From the NCBI GenBank assembly GCA_964649895.1, contig CAZYRX010000018.1:1-34579 (forward strand): a DNA stretch of 34,579 bases. The letters are read 5' to 3'. Each line of letters begins with the position of its first letter. Positions within the stretch are counted from its first letter, which is position 1. The notes beneath the pieces are model-generated. The model was not told the DNA's origin, made no database searches, and saw only the letters and a program-made list of their open reading frames with translations. This document shows positions 1 to 8,826 of this stretch, one piece after another. Both the position numbers and the translations under genes were made by a program. The DNA is from Halanaerobium sp964649895 (lineage in GTDB: Bacteria; Bacillota; Halanaerobiia; Halanaerobiales; Halanaerobiaceae).

Positions 1-72
1 GATTTAACTATGTCAGTTGAGGCTGGAATAGAAACTTCAATTGATGCTTTAAAGCAGACTATCAGTAGATAA
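1..72 (+). CDS. C-terminal end of an unidentified protein (partial)
   Basis: An open frame runs from the first base to a TAA at 70-72. It gives 23 residues beginning DLTMSVEAGIETS and ending ISR. The start lies outside the window. The helical, alanine-rich tail is compatible with the last helix of a TIM-barrel sugar isomerase or a dehydrogenase, but it is too short to assign. It is separated by 129 bases from the next gene. Confidence 0.5.
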   Translation, partial: DLTMSVEAGIETSIDALKQTISR

Positions 73-201
73 CAATAAATTTAGGATTAAACATCAAATA
101 AGAATTTAGAATGAATTTTTGTTGCTTTATCACATCAATAAATCAAAATATTAAGAAATCAAAAACTTTATTTACTAAAATTGTAAAAGGAGTGAGCTAT
201 A

Positions 202-1374
202 ATGTTAAACGGAGAAAAAATGATTGACAAGCCATTACGCTGGGGTATGGTTGGTGGGGGAAGAACTAGTAAAGTAGGATATAAGCATAGATCTGGAGCT
301 TTAAGAGATAATACAGCCTATAAATTAGTTGCTGGAGCATTTGATCTTGATCCAGAAAGAGGAGAAGATTTTGGTACAAATATTGGTGTTGAAGCAGATC
401 GCTGCTATAAAGATTACCAAACAATGTTTGCAGAAGAAGCTAAACGCGAAGATGGAATAGAAGTTGTCTCAATTGCTACTCCCAATAATACTCATTATGG
501 AATTGCAAAATCAGCATTAAATGCTGATTTACATGTTATTTGTGAAAAACCATTTGTATTTACAACTGAAGAAGGGGAAGAACTAAAGGAACTAGCAAAG
601 AAAAAGGGCAAAATACTTGGTGTAACTTATGGATATAGTGGTCACCCAATGGTATATCAGGCAAAAAAAATGATTGAAAATGGTGATCTTGGAGAAATAA
701 GAATTGTTGATCTAATGTATGCTCATGGTTTTGATAATGAAGAAGCAGGTCATGGTGGTGGAGGTTGGAGAGTTAATCCTGATGTAGTTGGAAAAAGTTA
801 TGTTTTAGGAGATTTGTCTACACATACTTTTTATGCAGCTCAGTTAATGCTTCCAGATGATATGAAATTAGAAGAATTATTATGTGACAAACAGAGTTTT
901 ATAAAAAGTAGAGAACCATTAGAAGATAATGCAAATGTTCTGATGCATTATAATAATGGGGCTGTAGGAAGGATGTGGGCTTCAAGTGTAAATGCTGGTT
1001 GCATGGATCCTCAACGAATTAGAATTGTTGGTTCAAAAGCTAGCATTGAGTGGTGGGATTCTAAACCTAATGAGCTTCGTTATGAAGTACAGGGAGAAGC
1101 AAATCGGATTATGCATCATGGAATGGATTATCTCTACGATGAATCTTTAGATGTTGATCGTCTTGCGGCTTTGCATGCTGAAGGTCTTGCTGAATCTTGG
1201 GCAAATGTATATTTAAAAATTGCTCAAGCAATTGATGCAAAAAATAAAAATAATGAAGAAGCGCTTAATGATATAACTTATCCCGATATTGATGCAGGTA
1301 TAGACGGAGTTCGCTGGATAGAAAGCTGTGTTCGTTCAGCAGAAAATGGTGGAGTTTGGGTTGATTTTGAATAA
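202..1374 (+). CDS. Gfo/Idh/MocA-family NAD(P)-dependent oxidoreductase
   Basis: A cytoplasmic dehydrogenase of 390 residues, probably acting on a sugar or polyol; the substrate is not identifiable. The N-terminal Rossmann fold shows GMVGGG at residues 15-20. ATPNNTHY at 92-99 and the family EKP motif at 115-117 follow (the Lys is the usual catalytic residue). GDLSTH at 203-208 supplies the Asp/His pair of the C-terminal alpha/beta domain. The insert rich in Gly around residue 185 (HGGGGW) marks a longer subfamily than IolG (about 335-340 residues). The start at 202 has AGGAG nine bases upstream; an internal ATG at 220 lacks a ribosome-binding site. It is a single-gene unit ended by the hairpin at 1451-1488. 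It could belong to the same polyol programme as the inositol genes further downstream, but that is inference. Confidence 0.85.
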   Translation: MLNGEKMIDKPLRWGMVGGGRTSKVGYKHRSGALRDNTAYKLVAGAFDLDPERGEDFGTNIGVEADRCYKDYQTMFAEEAKREDGIEVVSIATPNNTHYGIAKSALNADLHVICEKPFVFTTEEGEELKELAKKKGKILGVTYGYSGHPMVYQAKKMIENGDLGEIRIVDLMYAHGFDNEEAGHGGGGWRVNPDVVGKSYVLGDLSTHTFYAAQLMLPDDMKLEELLCDKQSFIKSREPLEDNANVLMHYNNGAVGRMWASSVNAGCMDPQRIRIVGSKASIEWWDSKPNELRYEVQGEANRIMHHGMDYLYDESLDVDRLAALHAEGLAESWANVYLKIAQAIDAKNKNNEEALNDITYPDIDAGIDGVRWIESCVRSAENGGVWVDFE

Positions 1375-1450
1375 GCAGCAATCTGAGTAAGTTGTAGATT
1401 AGAATAATTTATTTATTAAGTTCAGAATGAATATAATGTAATGAGTTTAT

Positions 1451-1488
1451 AGCTGGTGCTAATTTCAAGTGCCAGTTTTGCTCTTTTT
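1451..1488 (+). terminator. Rho-independent terminator after the dehydrogenase
   Basis: CTGGTGCT at 1453-1460 pairs with AGTGCCAG at 1468-1475 (two G-U pairs, 7-base loop). The stem extends by two pairs at the base and is followed by a T-rich run through 1488. Confidence 0.7.
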
Positions 1489-1524
1489 ATAATTAACTTG
1501 AGATTAGCTATCTTTAAAAAGGAT

Positions 1525-1559
1525 ATACTATTGTAGTATTAATTGAGCTATGATAAAAT
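1525..1559 (+). promoter_or_regulatory. Candidate promoter and small operator before the cyclase gene
   Basis: TTGTAG (1531-1536), a 17-base spacer and TAAAAT (1554-1559) form a moderate sigma-A-like promoter. A perfect 6-bp inverted repeat, ATACTA/TAGTAT with a 3-base centre (1525-1539), overlaps the -35 element and could be an operator. No other part of the 218-base gap shows structure beyond the upstream terminator. Confidence 0.35.
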
Positions 1560-1592
1560 TTTAATAATTAGACTACTAAAGGAGGAAATAGA

Positions 1593-2150
1593 TTGTTTAT
1601 TGATATTACAATTAATCTATCAGCAGAACGTTTAAAGGAATCTCAAAAGAAAGATGAATATAATTTTTTAGGGCATTTAGGTACACATTTTGATGTTATG
1701 AATAAAACTTTTCCGCTGGATTATTTGGAAAGAGAGGGAATTGTATTTGATGTTTCTCAGGTTAAAGATAGAGAAATAGAGGTATCTGATATTGATTTAC
1801 ATAAAATAGAAGCAGATATGTTTGTGGCTTTCTATACTGGTTTTTCAGATGAATTTGAATATGGAAGTGATATATATTCTCAAAAACATCCAGTATTGTC
1901 ATATGATTTGATTGATAAACTTATTGATAAAAAAGTTTCTATTATTGGAATAGACTTTGCTGGTGTTAGAAGAGGAGAAGAACATACTCCAGTGGACCAA
2001 AAATGTGCAAATAATGGCCTGTTTATTGTGGAAAATTTATGTAGTTTAGATTCTTTGCTTAAATCTGAAAATACTTTTACTGCCCATACTTATCCTTTGA
2101 ATTTTACCGGTATGACGGGATTACCATGTAGAGTAGTTGCAGAAATATAG
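1593..2150 (+). CDS. Cyclase-family (kynurenine formamidase-like) metal-dependent hydrolase
   Basis: 185 residues of the cyclase / arylformamidase superfamily, whose members hydrolyse amide or ester bonds using a bound divalent metal. The hallmark HxGTHxD motif is HLGTHFD at residues 28-34, which supplies the metal ligands. The late segment NNGLFIVENLCSL has the usual family form. It is at the short end of the family (usually about 200-260 residues), and its physiological substrate cannot be read from the sequence. The start is a TTG at 1593, with GGAGGAAA 6-8 bases upstream. It stands alone between two terminators, so its neighbours give little information. Confidence 0.8.
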   Translation: MFIDITINLSAERLKESQKKDEYNFLGHLGTHFDVMNKTFPLDYLEREGIVFDVSQVKDREIEVSDIDLHKIEADMFVAFYTGFSDEFEYGSDIYSQKHPVLSYDLIDKLIDKKVSIIGIDFAGVRRGEEHTPVDQKCANNGLFIVENLCSLDSLLKSENTFTAHTYPLNFTGMTGLPCRVVAEI

Positions 2151-2205
2151 TAGAGTATAAAGATCAATTATTTATTATAGTCTAAGAATTAATTTTTATT
2201 TTATG

Positions 2206-2248
2206 GCTGGAAATTCTTTGTTCAAAGAATTTTCCAGCTTTTATATAT
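2206..2248 (+). terminator. Rho-independent terminator after the cyclase gene
   Basis: A 15-bp stem, GCTGGAAATTCTTTG from 2206 against CAAAGAATTTTCCAGC ending at 2238 (one bulged T), with a two-base loop, followed by a T-rich tail. The remaining gap to 2452 holds the promoter and operator described next. Confidence 0.85.
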
Positions 2249-2364
2249 TTAGTTTAATAAAATTTAACAAAATCTGAACCTGGGAATAAAGAAACTAACT
2301 CGAAAATCTATTATTTCATAAAATAAATTATTATTGCAATATTATAACAAACTACATAAAGTGT

Positions 2365-2393
2365 TTGACAATTCTCAAAATTACTAATATAAT
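2365..2393 (+). promoter_or_regulatory. Consensus sigma-A promoter for the GntR-type regulator
   Basis: TTGACA (2365-2370) and TATAAT (2388-2393) with exactly 17 bases between them: a perfect match to the vegetative consensus, about 50 bases upstream of the regulator's start codon. Confidence 0.85.
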
Positions 2394-2401
2394 TAAATCA
2401 G

Positions 2402-2426
2402 ACATCAGATGAATGATGAATGATGT
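2402..2426 (+). promoter_or_regulatory. Candidate autoregulatory operator with heptad repeats
   Basis: Immediately downstream of the -10 box lies an inverted repeat ACATCA (2402-2407) / TGATGT (2421-2426). Inside it the heptamer GATGAAT is repeated head to tail (2408-2414, 2415-2421), with a third partial copy. The position over the transcription start, in front of a GntR gene, suggests self-repression; no protein binding is shown. Confidence 0.45.
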
Positions 2427-2451
2427 ATTATCGAATTGAGGAGTTGATCCA

Positions 2452-3180
2452 ATGGAAAAGACGAGAAGAAGACGTGAACAACCTCTTTATATACAGATTT
2501 CAAATGAACTAAAAGAAGAAATAAAAAATGGAGATTTTAAAGATAATGATAAGTTACCTCCATTAAAAGAACTTACAGAAATTATGTCTGTTAGTAGAAG
2601 TACGATTAGAGAAGCGATAGGTATTCTTGAAAGAGACGGATTAGTAAAAAGAATGCAGGGAATCGGAACATTAATTACTCGTTCCCAGATCAATGGAATG
2701 GAAAGATTAAAAAGTTTTACTGAAAGTATAAATGAACAGAACATGGTACCTGGCACCAGTTATAAAAATTTAAGATGGGAGAAAGCCGATCAAACTTTAG
2801 CAGATATTTTAAATATAGAAAAGGGAACTAAAGTTGCAGTTATTGAAAGAACAAGAACTGGTGATGGTCAACCAATGATATATAGTATAGATAAATTACC
2901 TGTATCAGTTATTCCTGAAGATTTTGAATTAGCTGATCTAGAAGAATCATTATTTAATTATTTAAGAGAAAGCTGTGGAATCGAACCAGAATTTTCTCAG
3001 CTTAATGTTAGAGCTGCAGGTGTTGAAAAAGATATAGCAGAAAGATTGGAATTAAAACCTGGAGCACCGGTATTAAGTGCAGAAGAAACTTATTTTAATA
3101 TAAAAATGGAAGCAATAATATATTGTGTAAATATTTATCGAACAGACAGGTTTTATTTTCAAATTTCTAGCAGACGTTGA
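2452..3180 (+). CDS. GntR-family transcriptional regulator (HutC/UTRA type)
   Basis: A 242-residue cytoplasmic regulator. Residues about 10-78 form the winged helix-turn-helix: PLYIQISNELKEEIKNG, then SRSTIREAIGILERDGLV and a GIGTLI wing. Residues about 95-238 look like a UTRA ligand-binding domain. UTRA members usually sense sugar phosphates or related metabolites. ATG at 2452 is preceded by GAGGAG with good spacing. It has its own consensus promoter and a candidate operator. It is followed by the binding-protein/permease/kinase/glycosidase genes, so it most likely controls that carbohydrate operon and itself. The ligand is unknown. Confidence 0.9.
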   Translation: MEKTRRRREQPLYIQISNELKEEIKNGDFKDNDKLPPLKELTEIMSVSRSTIREAIGILERDGLVKRMQGIGTLITRSQINGMERLKSFTESINEQNMVPGTSYKNLRWEKADQTLADILNIEKGTKVAVIERTRTGDGQPMIYSIDKLPVSVIPEDFELADLEESLFNYLRESCGIEPEFSQLNVRAAGVEKDIAERLELKPGAPVLSAEETYFNIKMEAIIYCVNIYRTDRFYFQISSRR

Positions 3181-3192
3181 TTTAATTTTTTT

Positions 3193-3238
3193 ATCTTTCT
3201 TTGTATAATACATAACTTGTTAATTACTAAAGAAAGAT
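3193..3238 (+). promoter_or_regulatory. Inverted repeat flanking a -10 box before the sugar importer operon
   Basis: ATCTTTCTTT (3193-3202) and AAAGAAAGAT (3229-3238) are perfect 10-base arms. A TATAAT (3204-3209) lies just inside the left arm, without a convincing -35. It could be an operator for the adjacent GntR protein or an attenuator-like hairpin. Confidence 0.4.
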
Positions 3239-3280
3239 GATATTTAATAAAGTCAAAATTACTTAAGGGGGAAAATGCAA

Positions 3281-4627
3281 ATGAACAAATCAATTTTTGT
3301 AATCGTTTTAACCGTAATGTTGGTGTCGGCTTTACTTGCTCCTATTGTTTCAGCACAAGAAGAAGTTGTACTTAAAGTATGGGATAATTATTTTAGGCAG
3401 GCCAATGATCAAATTATTAAAGATGCTATGGATAAATTTAAACAGAGACATCCTAATGTTAGTTTTCAGCGTGTTGCAAGACCATTAGATGATTTAAAAA
3501 TGCAGATTATGGCGGCTCTTCCTAAAGGTCAGGGACCAGATATCTTAACAGTAAATAATGCAGAAACAATGATGGGACCTTTAGTAAGAGGAGGACATCT
3601 ACTTGCTTTAGATAGTTATGCAGAAAAATATAATTGGGAAGATAAGATTCTCTCTCCTGCTGTAATGAATAGAGCCCGCTACACTGAAGATGGTACTGTT
3701 TTAGGAAAAGGAAATCTTTATGCAGTTCCATTTATGGGAGAATTAGTTGGAGTTTATTACAATAAAGAAATATTTGAAGAACTAGACTTAGATGTTCCAC
3801 AAAGTTTAGAAGAATTTGAAGAAGTTTGCGAAACTATTAGAGATGCAGGATATATTCCAATTACTTATGGTGGTTTAGATGATTGGCAGTTTTTCCATCT
3901 ATATGGTGAAGTATTAGGCAGTGTTCTGGCTAATGATATGGGAGCAGATGCCGCTCAAGAATACTTAGATGATATTGTACTTCGCTGGGATGAAAAAAGA
4001 AGTTTTGTAAATAGAAGCACAAAAAAAGCTGCTGAAATTTTACAGAGATGGGTAAAAAACGATTATTTTGTTAAAGGGTTTTCTGGTTTAAATGGAGATG
4101 ATGCTCTGCCAATATTTACAGCTGGAAAAGCAGCAATATTTATTCAAGGAAGCTGGTATAGTGGAGATATAACTATATCTGATATAGAAGCAGGGTTTTT
4201 TCCATTTCCTCCTTACAAAAAAGATGGAGACTTACCTCCTCAGGTTGGTGGAATGCTCGTTCCTTATGGTATAAGTGCTTATACAGAATATCCTGATCTG
4301 GCTGCAGAATTTATTGATATAGTTGTTTCATCTGAAAATACCAATGAACATCTAATAGAAAATAATAGTCTGCCTGCCTCAGTTCCTGTAGATATTTCTG
4401 GAATAGAAGAAGGAACTTTAAAATATGATATTTATACTACCTGGAATGAAGTTAACGAATCAGGAAGGTTAGGACATTATTTAGATTGGATTTCATCATC
4501 AATGTGGGATACTATGGGTGAAGCTGGTCAAGACTTGATGAATTTAGATATATCTCCTGTAGAATTTGTTGAAAGAATAGAAACGGATTACAGACAATGG
4601 CAGGATGAAAAACCTCAAGTCAAGTAA
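3281..4627 (+). CDS. Extracellular solute-binding protein of a carbohydrate ABC importer (family 1)
   Basis: A secreted, probably membrane-attached receptor that delivers a sugar or oligosaccharide to the MalF/MalG-type permeases encoded next. Residues 1-26 are a signal peptide (Lys near the N-terminus, hydrophobic core, then VSAQ). The mature part has the two-lobe family-1 layout with DNYFRQANDQI near the front and the usual FTAGKAAIFIQGSW segment in the middle. I chose ATG 3281 because GGGGG at 3267-3271 is nine bases from it; the ATG at 3275 in the same frame is only three bases away. Length is 448 residues. I see no lipobox cysteine after the signal peptide. The ligand is unknown; the downstream glycosidase suggests a glycoside. 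Confidence 0.88.
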   Translation: MNKSIFVIVLTVMLVSALLAPIVSAQEEVVLKVWDNYFRQANDQIIKDAMDKFKQRHPNVSFQRVARPLDDLKMQIMAALPKGQGPDILTVNNAETMMGPLVRGGHLLALDSYAEKYNWEDKILSPAVMNRARYTEDGTVLGKGNLYAVPFMGELVGVYYNKEIFEELDLDVPQSLEEFEEVCETIRDAGYIPITYGGLDDWQFFHLYGEVLGSVLANDMGADAAQEYLDDIVLRWDEKRSFVNRSTKKAAEILQRWVKNDYFVKGFSGLNGDDALPIFTAGKAAIFIQGSWYSGDITISDIEAGFFPFPPYKKDGDLPPQVGGMLVPYGISAYTEYPDLAAEFIDIVVSSENTNEHLIENNSLPASVPVDISGIEEGTLKYDIYTTWNEVNESGRLGHYLDWISSSMWDTMGEAGQDLMNLDISPVEFVERIETDYRQWQDEKPQVK

Positions 4628-4644
4628 AAATATTAAATAAAAAA

Positions 4645-4668
4645 AGCGGCCTCTGGACAGAGGTCGCT
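4645..4668 (+). other. Intergenic stem-loop between binding protein and permease genes
   Basis: AGCGGCCTCT (4645-4654) pairs with AGAGGTCGCT (4659-4668), one G-U pair, four-base loop. No T-run follows on the + strand, so it is more likely a 3'-end stabiliser or partial attenuator than a full terminator. Such hairpins commonly keep the binding-protein message more abundant than the permease message. Confidence 0.6.
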
Positions 4669-4695
4669 TAATTAAATGATTATAGGAGGAATTTT

Positions 4696-5598
4696 ATGGC
4701 TGCTGAGAAAGATGAAAAATTTGAACCTTTATTTGATATATTGGGTAAATTCACTCCATATGTTTATATCTTGCCTACCCTAGCTGTAACATCTGTGTTT
4801 TTGATTTATCCTTTTGTAAGCACATTTTTTTATAGTTTATTAAAATGGGATGGTATTGGTGATATGTCTTTTTTAGGTCTAACGAATTACATAAATATGT
4901 TTCAAGATCCAAAATTTTGGGCATCTTTTAATGCTAATTTAATTTATATAGTTATGTACAGTATAATACCTGTAATCACAGGGCTGATAGTTTCTTCATT
5001 AATTGGAAGAACTGAACTATTTGGAGTAAGATTTTTTAGGACTGTATTTTTCTTGCCTCAAGTAATTGCCTCTGTGGCTATTGGTATAATCTTTTCATGG
5101 ATTTATTCTGCTCAATTCGGAGTGATTAACCAAATTTTAGGAGCAATAGGTTTAGATAAATATCAAACTGCCTGGTTTGGACATCGAGAAACTGCTCCAT
5201 ATGCTGTTGGATTTATAGGTATCTGGTTAACATTAGGTTTTGCAGTAATTATATTTTTAGCAGGAATACAAAAAATTGATGAGAGTATTTATGAAGCTGC
5301 AAAAATTGATGGAGCTAATTCTACACAACAATTTCTGTATATTACTTTACCTGAGTTAAGGTATGAAATGGTAGTAGTTTTTGTTGTTACTTTGATAAGA
5401 TCTTTGAGCACCAATATCTTTGGTATAGTTTCTGCAACTACAGGTGGCTCGTATGGAACCCGACCAATTTCTCTTTATGCTTATGAACTTGCTTTTGTTC
5501 AGTATGAGCTTGGTTATGCATCAGCTTTAGTTGTTATTCTTGTTGTAATGATACTGGTTCTAACACAGTTAATAGAGAGAATTGGTGAGGGGGGATAA
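4696..5598 (+). CDS. Carbohydrate ABC transporter permease (MalF type)
   Basis: A 300-residue integral membrane protein with about six hydrophobic helices. The cytoplasmic EAA loop begins at residue 200 (EAAKIDGANSTQQFLYITLP), the site where the ATPase subunit docks. It would form the channel with the MalG-type partner. The start ATG at 4696 follows AGGAGG. It is the second gene of the operon, after the intergenic hairpin, and its stop lies one base before the ATG of the next gene, so the two permeases are probably translationally coupled. No ATPase gene accompanies them; a shared MsmX-like ATPase encoded elsewhere would be needed. Confidence 0.92.
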   Translation: MAAEKDEKFEPLFDILGKFTPYVYILPTLAVTSVFLIYPFVSTFFYSLLKWDGIGDMSFLGLTNYINMFQDPKFWASFNANLIYIVMYSIIPVITGLIVSSLIGRTELFGVRFFRTVFFLPQVIASVAIGIIFSWIYSAQFGVINQILGAIGLDKYQTAWFGHRETAPYAVGFIGIWLTLGFAVIIFLAGIQKIDESIYEAAKIDGANSTQQFLYITLPELRYEMVVVFVVTLIRSLSTNIFGIVSATTGGSYGTRPISLYAYELAFVQYELGYASALVVILVVMILVLTQLIERIGEGG

Positions 5599-5599
5599 T

Positions 5600-6436
5600 A
5601 TGATAAAAACAAAGAATATTTTCAAAAATTTTTTAACATATTTTATTTTAATTTTATTATCTATATTTATTTTACTTCCATTTGCACTTATGTTTTTAGG
5701 TTCTTTTCGGGAGCATGTAAATATTATTATAAATGGAGCTCTGGCTCTTCCAGAAAGCTGGGATATAGCTAACTTTAAAGAAGTATTAATTGAATATAAC
5801 TTTAGATACTATTTTGTGAACACAATAATTGTTACTGCTCCTACAGTTATTTTGGCAAATATATTTGCTGTTATGTCTGCTTATGCTCTTGCATTTATGG
5901 ACTTCCCTTTTAAAAAGACAATTAAATTATTTACTACTGTTGTTGGTATAATGATTGCAACACCTTTTATAATGATTCCACTATATCAATTAATGGCTAG
6001 GTTAAATTTAATTGACAGTTATTTAGCCCCTATTTTACCACAAGTGGCAATGAGTGCTTGTTTTGCAACTATGGTATTACGTTCATTTTTTAAAGGATTA
6101 CCAAAAGAATTAATAGAGGCAAGTTTAGTTGATGGAGCAACTAGTTGGCAGGTTTTATGGAAAATATTAGTTCCAATTGCTAAACCAGCTATTATTACTT
6201 CTGCAGCTCTTACTACTGTTTGGACATGGAATGCCTATTTGCTTCCCTTAATTCTGCTCCAAGATCCAGCAAAAGTGACACTTCCAGTTGGACTTATGTT
6301 TTTTAAAGGAAGGTATACAACTAATATTCCTTTAATGTTAACAGGTACAACTATTACTTCTGTACCGATGATAATCTTTTATTTGTTATTTCAGCGTCAT
6401 TTAGTCAAGGGGCTAAGTCAGGGAGTACTTGATTAA
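5600..6436 (+). CDS. Carbohydrate ABC transporter permease (MalG type)
   Basis: 278 residues with an N-terminal helix at about 11-35 and five further hydrophobic segments. The EAA-type loop starts at residue 172 (IEASLVDGATSWQVLWKILV). It forms a heterodimer with the preceding MalF-type permease. An in-frame TTG at 5582 would overlap the upstream gene, but the GAGGGGGG ribosome-binding site at 5587-5594 lies between that TTG and the ATG at 5600, so 5600 is the likely start. The neighbouring kinase follows after about 40 bases. Confidence 0.92.
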   Translation: MIKTKNIFKNFLTYFILILLSIFILLPFALMFLGSFREHVNIIINGALALPESWDIANFKEVLIEYNFRYYFVNTIIVTAPTVILANIFAVMSAYALAFMDFPFKKTIKLFTTVVGIMIATPFIMIPLYQLMARLNLIDSYLAPILPQVAMSACFATMVLRSFFKGLPKELIEASLVDGATSWQVLWKILVPIAKPAIITSAALTTVWTWNAYLLPLILLQDPAKVTLPVGLMFFKGRYTTNIPLMLTGTTITSVPMIIFYLLFQRHLVKGLSQGVLD

Positions 6437-6477
6437 AAATCAAATAAAAAATATATTTGTTTGAAAGGAAGATGATT

Positions 6478-7398
6478 TTGACAGAAAAAATATTATTAAT
6501 TGGAGAAATATTTTTTGATACTATTTATACAGGTTTTAAAAAGCTTCCTGAAAAAGGTCAAGAAATATTCTGTTCTAATTTTAAAACTACAGCAGGTGGT
6601 ATGGCAATTACAGCTATAGGGATGAGCAGATTAGGTTTAAATGTGGAACTGGCTGGTGCCGTTGGAGAAGATTTTCAGGGAGATTATGTATTAAATACTC
6701 TAAAGAATGAAAAAGTCGGGACAAAATATTTGAAAAAAATTAATGATGCAGTAACCAATAATTCTACTGCTTTAGTATATAATGGGGATAGATCATTTAT
6801 CAGTTATAGAGGGGTTGATTTTAAAGCAGAAAACATATTAAAAAAGTTTATTGATAACAATACATTGAAGGAATTTACAAGATTACATATTTCATTGTTT
6901 CCAGGACTTAAATTTATAAATTTAATAAAAAAAGTTAGTAATTTTGACTTAAAAATTTCTCTAGTTACTGGTTGGAATGCAGCAGAATATTATGCATTAC
7001 ATAAAAATGAATTCAAGGAAATCATGGAATATGTAGATATATTTTTTTGTAATGAGTTGGAAGCAAAAAAAATTACAGGTTTTTCAGAAATTAAAGAAGC
7101 CTGTATTTATTTAAATAACTTAACTTCTACAGTTATTACTTTGGGAAAAAATGGTGCAGTAACATTTGATAGCAAAGAGGGTTTTATAAAAAGCAGTGCA
7201 TTAGATATAAAATTTAAAGATCCTACAGGTGCTGGAGATTCATTTATTTCAGGTTATATTGCTTCAGTTGTTAATAATTATTCTTTGTCAGAATCACTGA
7301 GAACTGCAAATATATGTGCATCTTTATCTACACGGGATCTTGGAGGAACTACTGCTTTTCCTGAAAGCATGAATGAGATCACGAAATATTTAGATTAA
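6478..7398 (+). CDS. PfkB-family carbohydrate kinase
   Basis: A ribokinase-fold kinase of about 306 residues that phosphorylates a sugar or sugar derivative with ATP. The first PfkB signature is seen as AGGMAITAIGMSRLG near residue 40. The second, DPTGAGDSF at 248-256, carries the GAGD anion hole and the catalytic Asp254. The ribosome-binding site AAAGGAAG (6464-6471) abuts an ATG at 6472 and is six bases from a TTG at 6478; I prefer the TTG, giving MTEKILLIGE. It lies between the permeases and the family-4 glycosidase, so it probably phosphorylates the imported sugar or the glycosidase product. It is clearly different from the iolC kinase at 28200. The substrate is unknown. Confidence 0.88.
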   Translation: MTEKILLIGEIFFDTIYTGFKKLPEKGQEIFCSNFKTTAGGMAITAIGMSRLGLNVELAGAVGEDFQGDYVLNTLKNEKVGTKYLKKINDAVTNNSTALVYNGDRSFISYRGVDFKAENILKKFIDNNTLKEFTRLHISLFPGLKFINLIKKVSNFDLKISLVTGWNAAEYYALHKNEFKEIMEYVDIFFCNELEAKKITGFSEIKEACIYLNNLTSTVITLGKNGAVTFDSKEGFIKSSALDIKFKDPTGAGDSFISGYIASVVNNYSLSESLRTANICASLSTRDLGGTTAFPESMNEITKYLD

Positions 7399-7430
7399 AA
7401 TTATATTTAGCAAAGGAAGGTGCTGGAATT

Positions 7431-8798
7431 ATGAAAATAGTTATTGTTGGAGGCGGAGGAGTCAGAACTCCTCAAATCATAAAAACTCTTCACAAAAATA
7501 GAAAAAGTCTTTCTATTAAAGAAATTACTATGTTTGATATAGAAAAAGAAAAGCTGGATTATGTTAAATTGATTAATGATGAATTAATTTCTGATAACGA
7601 TATAAAATTAAATTATACAATTAAAGCAGAAAAAGCATTCAAAAATGCAGATTTTATATTTTTTACTATTCGAGTTGGTCAGATTGCTGATAGAATAATT
7701 GATGAAAAAATACCATTAAAATATGGAGTTGTTGGCCAGGAAACAACTGGCCCAGGTGGTTTTGCAATGGCAATGAGAACAATACCTGTCATGCTTAACT
7801 ATTTAAAAATTATTTCAAAAATTTCTCCAGATGCCTGGGTGCTTAACTTAACAAATCCATCTGGACTGATAACACAAGCTTTAACAGAGGCTGGGTATAA
7901 TAAAGTGATTGGCTTATGTGATGGTCCCACAGTTTTAAAAGAAGAAATTGCAGAAGAGTTAGATTTAAAAGAAGAAGAACTGTTTTATGATTATTTTGGT
8001 CTCAATCATTTTGGTTGGATTAAAAAAGTACTACATAATGGAAATGATATTACAGAAAAAGTATTAAATAATGATCAGGCTCTTAAAGAAACAAGAGTTG
8101 ATCCAGATTTTTTAAGAAAAATAAAAATGATTCCTAATGAATACCTACTATTTTACTATAATAATACTGAAGCTGTAAAAAATCTTAAAGAAAGTGAGTT
8201 AAGTAGAGGTGAGATAATTAAAGCTTTAAATGAAAAACTATTTAATGAATTAAATGAAATTATTAATCAAAAAAGCAATAAATCTGCACTTCAAATATAT
8301 TTAGATTATAATCGAGCACGTAATGATAGTTATCTTCAGGTAGAAACTATGGGTTTGAAAAGTGATGATATTGCTGAAGAATTATGGGGAGGAATTAATT
8401 CAGAAGGATCAATGGAAATGGAAACAGGTTATGGAAATATAGCTTTAGAAGTTATGAAATCATTAAATTCTCAGAAACCTAAACTCATGCTGCTAAATGT
8501 TGTTAATAATGGAGCGATTAATTGTTTGGATGATGAAGATGTTGTTGAAATACCGGTCTATATAGATAAAAATGGTCTGCATCCTGTAAATATTAATGAA
8601 ATACCAGAACATGCACGTGGAATGCTGCAAACAGTGAAAAGTTATGAAAGATTGACTATCAAAGCAGCTAGAGATAATTCTTATGCTTATGCCCTGCAGG
8701 CTTTAGTTATTCATCCTCTGATTCCTGATCTGAAAACCGCAAGATCAATACTCGATGATTATATTGAACAACATAATTATTTTCCTGAGTTAAATTAG
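7431..8798 (+). CDS. Glycoside hydrolase family 4 (NAD- and metal-dependent; 6-phospho-glycosidase type)
   Basis: A 455-residue cytoplasmic glycosidase using the family-4 redox mechanism, which needs NAD+, a divalent metal and usually a reductant. Residues 5-10 (IVGGGG) begin the NAD-binding fold; NLTNP at 139-143 and GLNHFGW at 190-196 are family motifs. The metal/specificity motif is CDGP at 163-166. From family knowledge, CDMP is typical of 6-phospho-alpha-glucosidases, CN(V/I)P of 6-phospho-beta-glucosidases and CHSV of enzymes acting on unphosphorylated alpha-glycosides. CDGP is nearest the first group but not identical. Being last in an ABC-importer operon with a kinase, it may act on a glycoside phosphorylated after uptake. 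Confidence 0.88.
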   Translation: MKIVIVGGGGVRTPQIIKTLHKNRKSLSIKEITMFDIEKEKLDYVKLINDELISDNDIKLNYTIKAEKAFKNADFIFFTIRVGQIADRIIDEKIPLKYGVVGQETTGPGGFAMAMRTIPVMLNYLKIISKISPDAWVLNLTNPSGLITQALTEAGYNKVIGLCDGPTVLKEEIAEELDLKEEELFYDYFGLNHFGWIKKVLHNGNDITEKVLNNDQALKETRVDPDFLRKIKMIPNEYLLFYYNNTEAVKNLKESELSRGEIIKALNEKLFNELNEIINQKSNKSALQIYLDYNRARNDSYLQVETMGLKSDDIAEELWGGINSEGSMEMETGYGNIALEVMKSLNSQKPKLMLLNVVNNGAINCLDDEDVVEIPVYIDKNGLHPVNINEIPEHARGMLQTVKSYERLTIKAARDNSYAYALQALVIHPLIPDLKTARSILDDYIEQHNYFPELN

Positions 8799-8826
8799 TA
8801 TTGTATGAGTGTTGTTTCAATCTATA

